Positions 48,701 through 59,816 of a DNA stretch of 64,000 nucleotides are shown piece after piece. The stretch covers positions 71,935 to 135,934 of the forward strand of contig JTDE01000100.1 in NCBI GenBank assembly GCA_014338405.1, read 5' to 3'. A program made the position numbers and the translations under genes. Origin of the DNA: Paragonimus skrjabini miyazakii (taxonomy: Eukaryota; Platyhelminthes; Trematoda; Plagiorchiida; Troglotrematidae). Below the pieces are notes generated by a model. That model saw only the letters and a list, made by a program, of their open reading frames with translations. It did not search any database and had not been told where the DNA came from. Numbering within the stretch: the stretch's first letter is position 1; each line of letters opens with the position of its first letter.

Positions 48701-50385
48701 GAGACACAGACATTAGTGCCCATAATTCAAGTTGATTGGATAACTGCTTGTTCGGAAGGTCGAGAGTGTCCCCAAATGACTATCAAACTTTTGCTGTCCG
48801 TGAATGGGTTGGGATACATATTCCCCAGAGAATCGTTCAAATAGTATCTCCCTGAATCAACCTCGCCTTGATCAAGTAATTTACCAAATCTTTAACTCGA
48901 AACAAGCGTACACGTATCTGCCGTTAACACAGCGAAAAGATTTTTTTAAAGTTTTATCTATTGAATTCTTCAACCACTTCGGTTTTACATATATTGTACG
49001 GCTATTATGGTGTATTCATCGGCCTGATCTTTGAAATGCTCGTCATTTATATCTCCCCGAAAAAGCTGTTGGTCGTTCACTTTGTTCCTCATTCAAAGTG
49101 TTTTTTGGCATGCCAAACAAAACTCACATCTTTTACACATTTTCGATAGGGTTTGATCTTGAAGGTTTATCCTAATTTTGGGTGCTGTGGTTCGAGACAA
49201 ATGGCGTTCAAGGTATAACGATCCAAATCACATATCTCCCTAAATGAAAACGTTCTTCAATAGTGGCAGCAAGGGAATATTTCTACTTTGGTAATAACAA
49301 CAGTAAATAATTCAGAATAGCTCCGAGTTTGATCGAATATCGACGTCACACCGAGTAGAAAAAATTACATTCTGAGGTCGTTGAAAGGTTGATAGGATAT
49401 GTGCAGTTAATTGAGCATTTCAGATAAATCGTAATCTATCAACGTTGTTCGAGCCAAACGTTATGCATGGTTCGTTCATGCCAAGTGATTAACAAACTCG
49501 CCATTGTCCTGCTAATACCAACGGCTACATAAACACCGAACCCTCATTGAGACAGTGTTATATTTGTGCTAGAAACGCCTGATTATTCGTGACATTAAAG
49601 CATTGAAAGTGTCGCACACATGAGCAAACGGTCAAGTACAGATCTTTACATTGAGTGTAACTACCTCAGACAGTGAAATAAAATTGCAGTACAATTAGTC
49701 ACTTAAAGTAGGTACTTTTATTGGATCTACGAGGTGGATCACGTAAACAACAACTTCTAAAAAATACCACTGAATACTGTCAACAATGTTATATGGAAAC
49801 ACCTTCAATTTTGATGTTTATGTCATTCACTTTTTATTTTTGAATTCAGTAGTCAGATGATACAATTTGCTCATTTTTGATCTACCTGCCACTGCAAAAT
49901 TCAAACTGAATTGGGTGTATCCAAAAAGGCAAGGTCAACAAAAGATCTTTTCGTAACGTGAGATCAATCATTTTTTTAACAAGGTCATTAAACTGTGTCC
50001 AAGATCGTGAGTGTTTCAAACAATTGTAGAAAGAATGAGTCGACGACTAGCCCACCATTATGCTTGTTTTGTTTAGATGGCCTTCTCAACATGAAGAATG
50101 CTTGAGTACCGGATTATTTGGATGGTAAAAATATTGCGGATAATCCTAGCTGCTAGGCTAGTCGTTTGCAAATCAAAACACGTTACGGTTTTGAATCCGC
50201 TAATCGTAACGTCAAGACTACAACCAGCCAAAATTATCTTGATTGCTCTGATGTTGTTAGTTCACCAAACAGAAAAGTTCTGCGAGATTCACACAACTAA
50301 ACAGCATAACTTGATGGATGAAACATTGTTTCATTCAGTATAACTAATTGCTTCAAGTAATTCGTAGATAGGACCCAGTTTTGAA
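48701..50385. other. Intron sequence, nothing recognised
   Basis: AT-rich, with no recognisable repeat or coding segment. Confidence 0.5.
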
Positions 50386-50790
50386 AAATCTGGACTTCGG
50401 TCAAATTTGAAACAGCGATGGAAACAGTATGAGTAAACGCAGCAAACGCACTGCCAGCTGAACTACGAACTTACACCGGGAGCCTAGAAGTTTTCATACT
50501 TAGACTCGCTTACCCACCCAATTCATTTCGTCATACGGATTCCATCAAATGATTTAAAAGCTTGACCGCCCAAGAAGGATTTTTTGACCATTTTACGGTA
50601 GAATCCGCCAAAGTCAATGCAGAGCATTGAAATTGTAAAGCCTATGCATAGTGTGGCAGCTTCCACATGTTAGATGGGACTCAATTACAAAAAGTCTGAC
50701 GTTAGGCTGGATTCAAACCAGCGACGGAAACAGCATGCCCAAACGAGGCAAGGGTTCAACCAGTTGAGCTACGAAGCCAAGACTGGAGTT
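50386..50790 (-). repeat. Two tRNA-derived repeats in the same (reverse) orientation
   Basis: Reverse tRNA-like cores lie at 50390-50470 and 50697-50778. The second keeps TAGGCTGGATTCAAACCAGC and TTCAACCAGTTGAGCTACGA. The shared body fills 50475-50630. Each core is preceded by the inverted tail motif GGACCCAGTT or GGGACTCAATTA. Confidence 0.7.
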
Positions 50791-51829
50791 ACTTACAAAT
50801 TACCTTCACAGCTCCCAGTCTTGTATTCTCACTGCGCAGTGGTTAACACCGGGTTTGGATCAGTTCACAAGTTGCTGTTAGTCCCATGAGCTCTATTACT
50901 GAAAAATCCTCCCTATTATAACGCGCATGATGTGCTTTCGAAACTCACCACTTCTGAGAAACGGGATATGCGCACTACTTCGTGTTGCCTCGCTTTACAC
51001 CTGACGGAAAGGTACAGCTAAGTTACCATAGTGGAATAGACAAAGCCAACAAATGAAAATTACATGGCTCTAGCTCATAAGCCCCTCAGGTGAACTTTAT
51101 TGAGTGTACGTGAATTTCCGACCAGTTCGTTTTCACGTTTGCTAACATTTTCACCCCGATTTCTCCAGACCGGAAATCATATTCGGAACACAGCAGCCAA
51201 ACAGGTAGTTCGCGCATGGTAGTATCAAACTGATCCATTGTGAAAGAAGATTAATGCGCCATCACTGAACCAAGATAAGTCATTCGTTCTTCCACTTGTC
51301 GTTTTTGTGATTAGTCCTGTTGAGTTCGACGAAATTGCACTGAGCTGAACAAAGTAACGAAGCACCCTCGGGTTTGGGGCAGGCCAAGTGCGTAAGTGCA
51401 CAACCCCTATTCATCCAGGGTAGTTCAAGCGACGTTTTCAACTATAAAAGGATAAATACTTATTAATTTGCTTCGAGAAATTGGATGATGAACCTGTGAG
51501 AGTAAATAAATATGCAGCAGGTCTGGCGAGAATAATGAACTCTACAAACAAAACTGATCCGTACAGATTTAGGACTGGAAACCATCTAGGTGACTTTTAA
51601 GCATAGCTTCAACTTCCATTCAAAACACAAAACTCATGTTCACACATAAACTAAGGCAGCGCGAAATTTGTGCGAAATTTACAAGCTCATAGGATTGCAA
51701 AGTTCGGAGGGGAATTTGGCTGTGGCTCAAATTGTAATGTTCTACTTTTTGTACAGTTAACACAAATAAAAACGCACTTCGTTTTAATGCACTGGGTTCC
51801 CTCGATCCAATTAATCAGAAAAGCAAGAA
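50791..51829. other. Intron sequence, nothing recognised
   Basis: No coding or repeat signal was identified before the Penelope relic. Confidence 0.45.
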
Positions 51830-51936
51830 GACAAACGTTGCGGGATGTCAACATTTGGATTTATCTCATCAGCCGCATACTAAATACATACAGAATACAT
51901 AACAAAGGCGCATGGCAACAATAGTTGAACAGAGTG
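51830..51936 (-). repeat. Relic of the Penelope terminal arm with a broken hammerhead
   Basis: Aligns with 35161-35270 of the intact element: AGACA, CGGGATGTCAACATTTGGAT against CGAGATGTTAACATTTCGAT, CTCATCAG, GGCAACAATAGTTGAAC against AGCAACAACAATTGAAC. On the minus strand the hammerhead part reads GCGG, CTGATGA, GATAAATC, CAAA, UG-UUGA-CA, UC, CCGC. Stem I is perfectly paired with different bases from the intact copy, but the G of GAAA is now C. Confidence 0.75.
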
Positions 51937-54900
51937 AATTTTTGGGTATAAAGGCCGCACTCTGTTTTGTTGCCTATTTAGTTGCATTTATCGGTTACCG
52001 CAACTCATTAATATAGTTCAAGTCGCTCAATTAGTTCATATATCCCTATTCTTCGAAAAATATACATGCCAACTGAATCCCGAAACCATTCGAAATGTCA
52101 TCAACATGAATTCTAGTGAAACATCATGTCATGCCACCAGATGCATTTCAGGCATTTCGGGAACTGAAATCCTAATTGTTTATCTTTGGAAAATGTAGCA
52201 CAAATAGCACGATTAACCTATGTCGTAAAATGTTAACAATCATAACAAAATTCACGACAGATTTGATCTACAGTAACAACTTGTGTCAATCAAAAATTGG
52301 TGATATTTTGACTGATTAAGTAATGTTCCTCTGAAGACTTCAACAACAGTTTTTGTGGTACAATCATTAAAGTACACTGATCACACCAGATTGTTGAATA
52401 AATCAACCTACATGTAGTTAACTAAAAACGTATTGCTTCATCCTTATCAAGCTCGTTTGCCCTAGTTTTGCGTGAAACACACACCAAAAATTACTGCATT
52501 GGAAAGCAAGTACGTTCGGACATAACAACCTGGTTTTGAAAGATGTTTTCAGATTACCGCTTGGTCAAAAGTCAGGCATTCTTTGCAGACGTTAAAAAGG
52601 TCGCTGGGAGATTTACTGGTCAGCTTCTACGTGTGTGTATGATTTCAGTCGTCATTATAGAGTCCCTGATTCAAACGGAATGACAATCACAACACATTTA
52701 ATGGTTTGACAATAATATGGGAATCGGAAAATTCAAAGATATGCATTTGAGTACAACCAGACTTCGAAAAAAATTTATAACCGAAATTGTACTTGGTTAT
52801 TTGTTTACAACATACATAAAATTACCGCTAATTTTTTACAGAGACAACTTCATCTTCGAGTAGTAACCAGGGCACCATGGTTCGGACTGCCTTTTATTCG
52901 GAAAGTGATCAATGAAACAACACAAACCATCTAGCTAGAAAAGCGTGGTTAGATTCGGAAACTTCAAAAATACAAGCACTCCATTAGCAACACCAAATCG
53001 GTGAGCATCTGAAGTCAGTAGAGTTTATGATCTGACACTTCCAACCAGATCGACAACTACATCTTACTCCAGTGTGACGGGGCGATCAGTTTACACACAG
53101 CGGTAATCACATGATTGTAGGGCGACAATAAGACTTGCTTCAACAGTTACCACCGAACAAAGTTCGGCGCATTAGATGCACTTTGGCCACATGGAATACT
53201 CTAATCAGCTTGAATAGATTTTGCGTACATACAAACTAATTTACCCGGTTTGTGGTCTTATTTCCTAACCATCTTTCCTGAATTCGGTCTACATTTTCTA
53301 GACTGTTCATCACTTAGACAGTATATTTGTACATTTTGTAATACTTTTGGTGTAAAGAATGTGGTCGATATTGCCAACAATCAAGATATTTCGAAGCATA
53401 CAATAAAAAATTTTGTCGGTAACAAGTTGAAAATTTAAAAACACTTCAAAGATACGCTGGATAACAGAATGCTATCAAAAAGCCAGATCCATTCAGCATG
53501 AAACGATTAAGTTTACTATAGAACAAAAAGGTAGTATTGCGATTTTGTCAGCCATAAAATTAGTTTCTTTCAAAGCAAAACATTAGCTATACATGTTTTT
53601 TAGTGGATTTGGCCGCTATGTTGTCAACATGGTATTCTGAAGGGGTGGTTTACGGATTATGGGTGGAAGTTATTCAGTAGAATATGAGTGATTCTCCAAC
53701 CAGTTCTGTATAAAACACTGAGAGCTATCATAAGAATTGACGGATCAAAGATGAACAAAGACGGATTCAAGCGAAAAATGATTGTTGTTGCTCAGACAGT
53801 TAATCTTCCGCGAATCGCTCACAGCAGTAGTCAGGCATTGACAAGACTGATCAAGCGTTAGAGAGAGTAAGTCAGCTAGTGTTGGAAATTAAATTGGGTG
53901 ATTATACATTCTGAGTAGCTAATCCGCCGCATTTCGTGTTTATCCAGGTTGTGCGTCTGTGTGTGTGTGGTAAATTGGATCGATGGTAGATTCCACGCTG
54001 GTCCATTTCCAACTCTGACATGCTCATACCATGCTTTGAGCTGTGTTGTCTTGTTGATGCTCAAGTGCTTATCATCAAGAAAACACTCGTAGCTACGTTT
54101 GATTTGTATGACTGATATGTAGCAGCGATAAATAGTCAAGCTGATTGGGCACGGTACAACGTACCCCCGAATAATTGGCTTTGTAAGTTGCCCTTCATAA
54201 GAAATTTATTGCCTGTGTTGAGTAAAATTTCAGCACGGATGTATTTGGAAATCATAGCTTTGTTAATTGTTATCTATGCTGTTATAATTCACAGTTGTAA
54301 ACATCTATTAGAATGTGATTAACTGTTGATAATTCTTTCGTATCCCATGCATATATTTACTCTTAAGGTTCGGCACACTGTCCTTCACTTACGGTAAGCA
54401 CCAGATAAGTTTCGAGTTGAAAAGGACTCGGTACTTTCACTAATTATAACTTTGCAGAGGCCAGTCTTAATAGATGGGTAGGCGGTTATTTGAACCCTTC
54501 TGAAATAACACTGACAGTTTGCAGTGGTGGCTTTCAAGCTGAGAACAACAGAAAAGTTTGAAAGTTCGTTGTTCATACGTACAAAAAACTAGGGAACAAT
54601 TTCGAGACTTGATACGGGCAACTAAAACTGTCCCAAGTGAATAGAGAATAAATGGTCCATCTGTTCTACTTGTTGTTTTCTTACACTCTCTGGAAAGTCT
54701 TACATCAGACTTTACGATTGCATGAAAGACATTTAATGTTCAATATTTGTCATCTACATTATTAAGTAGGAAGTGGCTACTAGTTCATTTTCCAATCGAT
54801 TCCCTTCCACTTACCGAAACTCTAATGTTCAAGGACGAGGACGCATCCAATGATATTTTCTGAATTAACTCCTCTGATATCAATACACATATGAGAGTGG

Positions 54901-57012
54901 CCAGTTTTAACCAGAGATACACTCGGCTGTTTATATCCTGATTAATGTGGCTTTGTATGCCAATGCTTTAATTTGTCCACATCATCTGTGTGGTGCTGAC
55001 TCCACAACAGAAATAGGTGCTCGGATAACGATATACAGGAATGCCGTCTACTTTCTACTATATATAAAGGCACCTACCATCTCACACGCGGTTAGAACAT
55101 ACAAATAAATCGTTGACTATTCATTTAGTTCACACAGTCAATAATTATTTTTAGACATCGAAATAGGTAACGGCCTAATGAGCCAAACTGAACGCACTAA
55201 AGTAACTAACTGAATATGCTAAAATCTGGTGCCACTAAACACTCGGGTAGTCCCTCGTGAACATGTCTTGGTGTGATATGCTGCTCTGAATAAAAAATTG
55301 GGACATGGATGTACTTTTTTCAATGGGATAAAAAGTGCTCTCACTAACGTTAAGGTGCACCAGTGGCACCACTACTTGTGTGAAAAGCAGACCATGGTGG
55401 AGGTGTTCCTGACTGAGGACAGGGAAACTCCTCTTATGTGATAGAACATCAACTTATGTTCCAGTAAATATAACTAGTAAAATATTATACTTCGAATTTA
55501 ACATATAGTTGATAGCGTAACGTATAAATTAGGAAGACAGTCAACGTTGTGCTGGCAAACGCTTTTGACTGAACTTCACTAATTTTGACTTTCTTTCTAG
55601 CGATCCCTTACTTTTACAACAACCGTTTTTAACTAAAATAAACGATGAAATTGAAGCCATTATTTTTTTTATATTTTTGTCATTCGCAAACACAGTCATA
55701 AACTCCAAAATTAGTTACCCCTTTCTTGGACACATCAGATGAAATTAGCATCAAGAACGGTGATGAGAAGCGGCAACGTTTAATGAATAATCATGATCAA
55801 TAACGACCGAGTGATTCGCTGAATATACAGCGTTGCCAACAAGGACGTTTGCGATCTGAAAGCTGCACACTTACCATAGATTTTAGCAGTTATCACGGCG
55901 CGCGTTGTAAGTAATGACATTCTTGAATGTTCAGTAGACTAACAGTGTAGAACCGATAATATCTCTAGTGGGCTAGCTCGCAAAGCCTACTTTATTCTAC
56001 AGTCTGTTTGTCAATTATACGTACATGTAAGCTACAGTAATGTGACATTAGACTTCCAGCGACCAATCGATGTCAACGATCGATAAACCACAATGTCAGT
56101 CAACACCTGATGACAAAATATGTTCTTCAACGCGAGTGATCAGTATATGTACAAAAACGATTTTAACCTTGGGTTATTTTCAAATTTACGGCAAAAGTGA
56201 TCGGAATATTTTGAAACACATAACATGTGGACACAGTATAAAGTATAATGCATTTATTCTGACATGCTGGTCCCAGATATCCGAGCACAAGGATAACTTG
56301 TACTATTTTTTGGTCCTGTTACATATCCGTTGATGAGTACACTTCATTCATCCGATCACTATTTATAGTCAAACCCTACGTCTAATCTTCGTTAATGCGG
56401 TTGACTGGGCACAAATGTATCTAGCACGATGTGATGTTTGACTATGGTCAACACTGTTGATTGAATTGCGAAAGACAGAATATTGAATCACTCGTTCGTT
56501 CTGAAAGGTTGAACCGGAAAGTACATTCGTGAATGACCGACCTAATGGTGGCACGAACATTCAAGCTCTGGAGACCGTCGTCGAGTTAGATCATAAATGG
56601 GTTCACGTCAGGTCGTCCAGCACAAATGGATTGCATTCTGTTCATCCCATCGACGTTTCTGCTGAAAACTGGTGAAACGTTATAGGTTTCAACCGAATGC
56701 AACGAAACACCGTTTCTGGTGTCCTTGAAACAAGTCTGCATTTTTTCGGTACTACTATGCATGGAAACAAATTCCGAGTAAAATCATGCTGAATTTAACC
56801 TGATGTAATTATTGTGTGGTCGTCTGTTAGAATTCAGACTGGACTAGATGCATCGTCAATCAGATAGGCTCCCTCAATGTGTAGCGTACATTTTTGATCA
56901 TTGCGCTTGACGAAACTTCATAAATGTCCGTCTTTATATTCAGTGACCTTCTGACTTGAAATCGGAATGCCCACATTCTCTTCGAATACTCTATGATGTG
57001 AAGTCTGATTAA
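51937..57012. other. Intron sequence, nothing recognised
   Basis: AT-rich. A short TG run lies near 53959-53969. No genes or known repeats were seen. Confidence 0.5.
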
Positions 57013-57703
57013 TTAAATCCGGCTGTACTTGGTAGTTTGATTTGAAACGCGATTGGCTAATTTTGTCATCGACGCCTTTATGACTGGAAATCCGACTGAT
57101 TGCATTTTTTTAATTTGATGTTTAATCGAATCGGTCGGGTCATACTTTGAACCCCCATATGACTGCTTACCTTCTGTTGACGTTTGACTGTTGATTTGGT
57201 TCGTTCTAGCTGATCCGTTCATTATAACATCGGCGTTTTGTTCACGATCAGGTGTTCATTTCTTCAACTTTCTCCTTCACACTGGTTCATATATTTTGTT
57301 TGATTGAGTTTGTTCGTCTTCCGATTTTGCTGTTGATTATCATATCTACAGACAATTACTTGGACGTGTAGTTTTGCCTGGGCAAATGATTCTATGGTGT
57401 CCAGCTTTATCCTCGTTGATATTGGCCAAAGGAAGGTAATCATCTCTCGATATGTAAGTCTCGCTCTAAAGATGACTGCTCTCCAAGTTGGTGAACTTAA
57501 TGCCCTTTGTAACTGATGTATCTGAGACTATAGTTTACGTCCCATTTACCTGTAGATTTACTTTGTTTCTCTGGCATTAATAATTTCCGCATGGTTGCAA
57601 TTGTTTTGTGAGCCGTAATTTTACCATGTGCTCGTAAGCACCTTGCAGCGATTTCTGATGTTTTAACTTTTGATAAAGTATTCTGCTTAGTTAATTGATC
57701 CAT
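57013..57703 (-). other. Two unclassified minus-strand open frames
   Basis: Frames at 57497-57703 (MDQLTKQNTLSKVKTSEIAA ...) and 57013-57222 (MNGSARTNQINSQTSTEGKQ ...) are hydrophilic and Lys/Thr/Ser-rich. They look more protein-like than their neighbours. Donor-like GTAAATG and GTAAGC occur inside both. They share no recognisable family and have no phase link to the spectrin exons. A decayed mobile-element ORF1 or a nested gene are both possible. Confidence 0.2.
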
Positions 57704-59165
57704 GTGGTTTGATTTTTACGTTTTAAAGTAGATTGCATCAAGTGCAATCGTTACAAAGAAAAACCAGGCAATGTAAGTTCTCTTCTTCGGGGGTTTATCT
57801 GAACCGCAATGTGCTCCTCCTCCTTTGAGGAGAGTTGGGATTCAGGTTATTATGTTAGCTTGAATAGTTGTTTTGAATTGTGTGATACTAATCAGTACTT
57901 GTTTGTTGTTCGTAACCCGAGGTGTGGAATGTTCCATCAATTGTTCGGTTTTCAGCTGAACACAAGTTTAAGTACGCTAAAAATAGTTATGAGTAGCTTG
58001 TGTGCATATTTCAAGTATCATGTATATATTATTAACACATCTGATATGTGCAAATATTGTGTGCACTCAAATGATGCATCGGTATGTTTTCTGCCTTGGT
58101 TGTCAATTGACTAGTAACGTGGAGGACAGTGACGTTTAATGATTTCAATAATTTCGTGGATGTAGTTTGGATGGGTTCTGTTATTTACGTCATTAAGCAT
58201 TTGCATGGACTTTCCACTAAAGTATACAAATATATACATATATATGTAAGTGATGGCTGACGTTGTCAATTAGGTATTAGTGGAACAAATCGGATGAAGA
58301 CCGATCGAATGATGACCGACAATCAGTAACATGACCAGCTTAGCAAAATTCGCATAATTTTGAAGATGTCTCGCTGTCCATCCCTGGTGTAATCCCCTGA
58401 AATAAGTCAGTTCTGTGGCACACTGTCCTCTGAAAAGAGGCGCCTACCTAACTGACCAGTGCTTATTTAGCTAGGAATTTCAGTTAGAACAGAATGGGCA
58501 CACAGTTGAACACCACTGTGACTAACCCGCAAAAGATGAAATGGGTAGTGGAGAACTAATCTACGAAATGTATTCGGGAACTGCGAGAAGAAGAGAACAT
58601 TCAGATTTTCTAAATGCACAGAACAGAATTGACTATGTCCGAGTTCGTTTTATTCTTTAAAGCGAAATTTGTTCGGTAGGTTTGCAAAATCAGTTTATTT
58701 CAGAAGTATTGGGAAATACGCTATCCTAGATTTTGTAGTTCAAGATGCGTGAGTAAATTAACACAATTTCAGCTGGGATGTAGATGGATTATCTAGTAGT
58801 TAAGTGTTCTGGATATTACCTACAAATAACTGACGTAATGACTGGAAGGATTTATTTCCTTCAACGCTTTCAACAGATAACTTAGATGCGGTTAACAATA
58901 GCGGAGAGGTTCGCAAACACTGGAAACATAAACCTGTCAAAATCGCAAATCCTCTCCAGTGCGATGACAATGGACCTCAGAAAAAGAACAGGTTTCGATG
59001 ATTCGCATTGTGTGTAAATACCTGATCAACAAAACTGAGTAAAGAGTTGATTAAACTGCCTGCACAGAGCGAACAGACAATTGAGGGTGCTCCTGCCATG
59101 TGAACTTTTCTGGACCAGGCATATCAAGAAAATCACTTGCTTCTGAATTTAATCAATTAGAGTCC
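57704..59165. other. Intron sequence, nothing recognised
   Basis: The plus-strand frame at 57809-58114 is Cys-rich but matches nothing known to me and has no splice support. Confidence 0.4.
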
Positions 59166-59345
59166 AATTGTGATATTTCCGAGCTCCTGGCGTGGCTTCG
59201 TAGCTCAGCTGGTAGAGCGCTTGCCGCGTTGAGGCATGGTGTTTATGTCGCTGGTTCGAATCCAGTCGAAGCCCTGACTTTTCACAGTTGGGTCTCATCT
59301 AAAATCATAAATCTGCCACGCTACTCATTAGTAATACAATTAGAG
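59166..59345 (+). repeat. Best-preserved tRNA-derived repeat
   Basis: The core 59194-59273 folds as a complete cloverleaf. Acceptor GGCTTCG pairs with CGAAGCC. The D arm is GCTC/GAGC. An anticodon stem TGCC/GGCA encloses a 7-base loop GCGTTGA. The T arm is CTGG-TTCGAAT-CCAG. A and B boxes are intact. It is followed by CTGACTTTTCACAGTTGGGT and the tail to 59340. The long variable region, the mismatched anticodon stem and the family of copies argue for a SINE rather than a working tRNA. The loop would place GTT (Asn) at the anticodon. Confidence 0.75.
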
Positions 59346-59399
59346 TAAGTTGTTACGTATTTTCGAAATAACGGCATTAAATCCAAGGTCACTACTTAC

Positions 59400-59578
59400 C
59401 TGGTTCGTAATTGAATTACGTGTTGCTGGATTTTTTCCATGGATCGGACACGTTTGAACACGAGCTGTGTACCTGATTGGCAGACGGTTTGCAACGCATT
59501 CGAGGAAGCCTTCAATTGTTCCGAAATTTCGTTGAACTTCCTCAGCTGTTTTTCCAACTCTTCAACTGATGCATGTTG
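59400..59578 (-). CDS. Spectrin-repeat gene, exon (helix B and start of helix C of a repeat)
   Basis: The exon has 179 nt: 59 codons plus two bases. The product starts QHASVEELEKQLRKFNEISE and ends IQQHVIQLRT. It has heptad-like hydrophobic spacing typical of a spectrin-repeat helix B followed by the start of helix C. The acceptor is CTTGTAG and the donor is CCAG followed by GTAAGTAG, both good. The exon ends in phase 2 with AG, and the next exon starts with A, restoring an arginine codon (AGA). Spectrin repeats are three-helix rods found in cytoskeletal linkers. In this family the repeats act as spacers and protein-binding surfaces, so no catalytic residue is expected. The parent gene cannot be named from this part alone. 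Confidence 0.85.
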
Positions 59579-59754
59579 CTACAAGTGAAAGTGAACTCAG
59601 TCAAGACTTTAATAATTTATTCTACTGCAAATGCTAGTGATAACGACTATTTCCGCCAAGGAACAGAATAATTGGGTAGCGATGAAAATATTCGTGTACT
59701 GCCAATGAAGTACTCATACACACATTAAGCAATAAATAACTTATCATAGTAGAC

Positions 59755-59816
59755 CTTATACGCTTGAACCGCCAGCGTATTGAGGGCTGTTGGTGCGATG
59801 GTTTGGATAGATCTTG
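59755..59816 (-). CDS. Tentative exon of the spectrin-repeat gene, upstream of the 59.4 kb exon
   Basis: This is a 62-nt block of clearly higher GC than its surroundings. Read on the minus strand in the only frame that joins phase 0 to the next exon, it gives about 20 residues ending in AVQAYK. That runs smoothly into QHASVEELEK of the following exon, as expected for the start of a spectrin helix B. The acceptor is TTTAG, preceded by a weak pyrimidine tract. The donor after AAG is GTCTAC, which is poor. The intron to the next exon would be only 176 bp, unlike the 10-19 kb introns elsewhere in the gene. The frame fit and composition favour an exon; the weak splice sites argue against it. Confidence 0.35.

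Noticed and set aside
59194..59273. Functional tRNA gene
   Set aside because: The long variable region, a mismatch in the anticodon stem and many related copies with the same tail indicate a tRNA-derived repeat.
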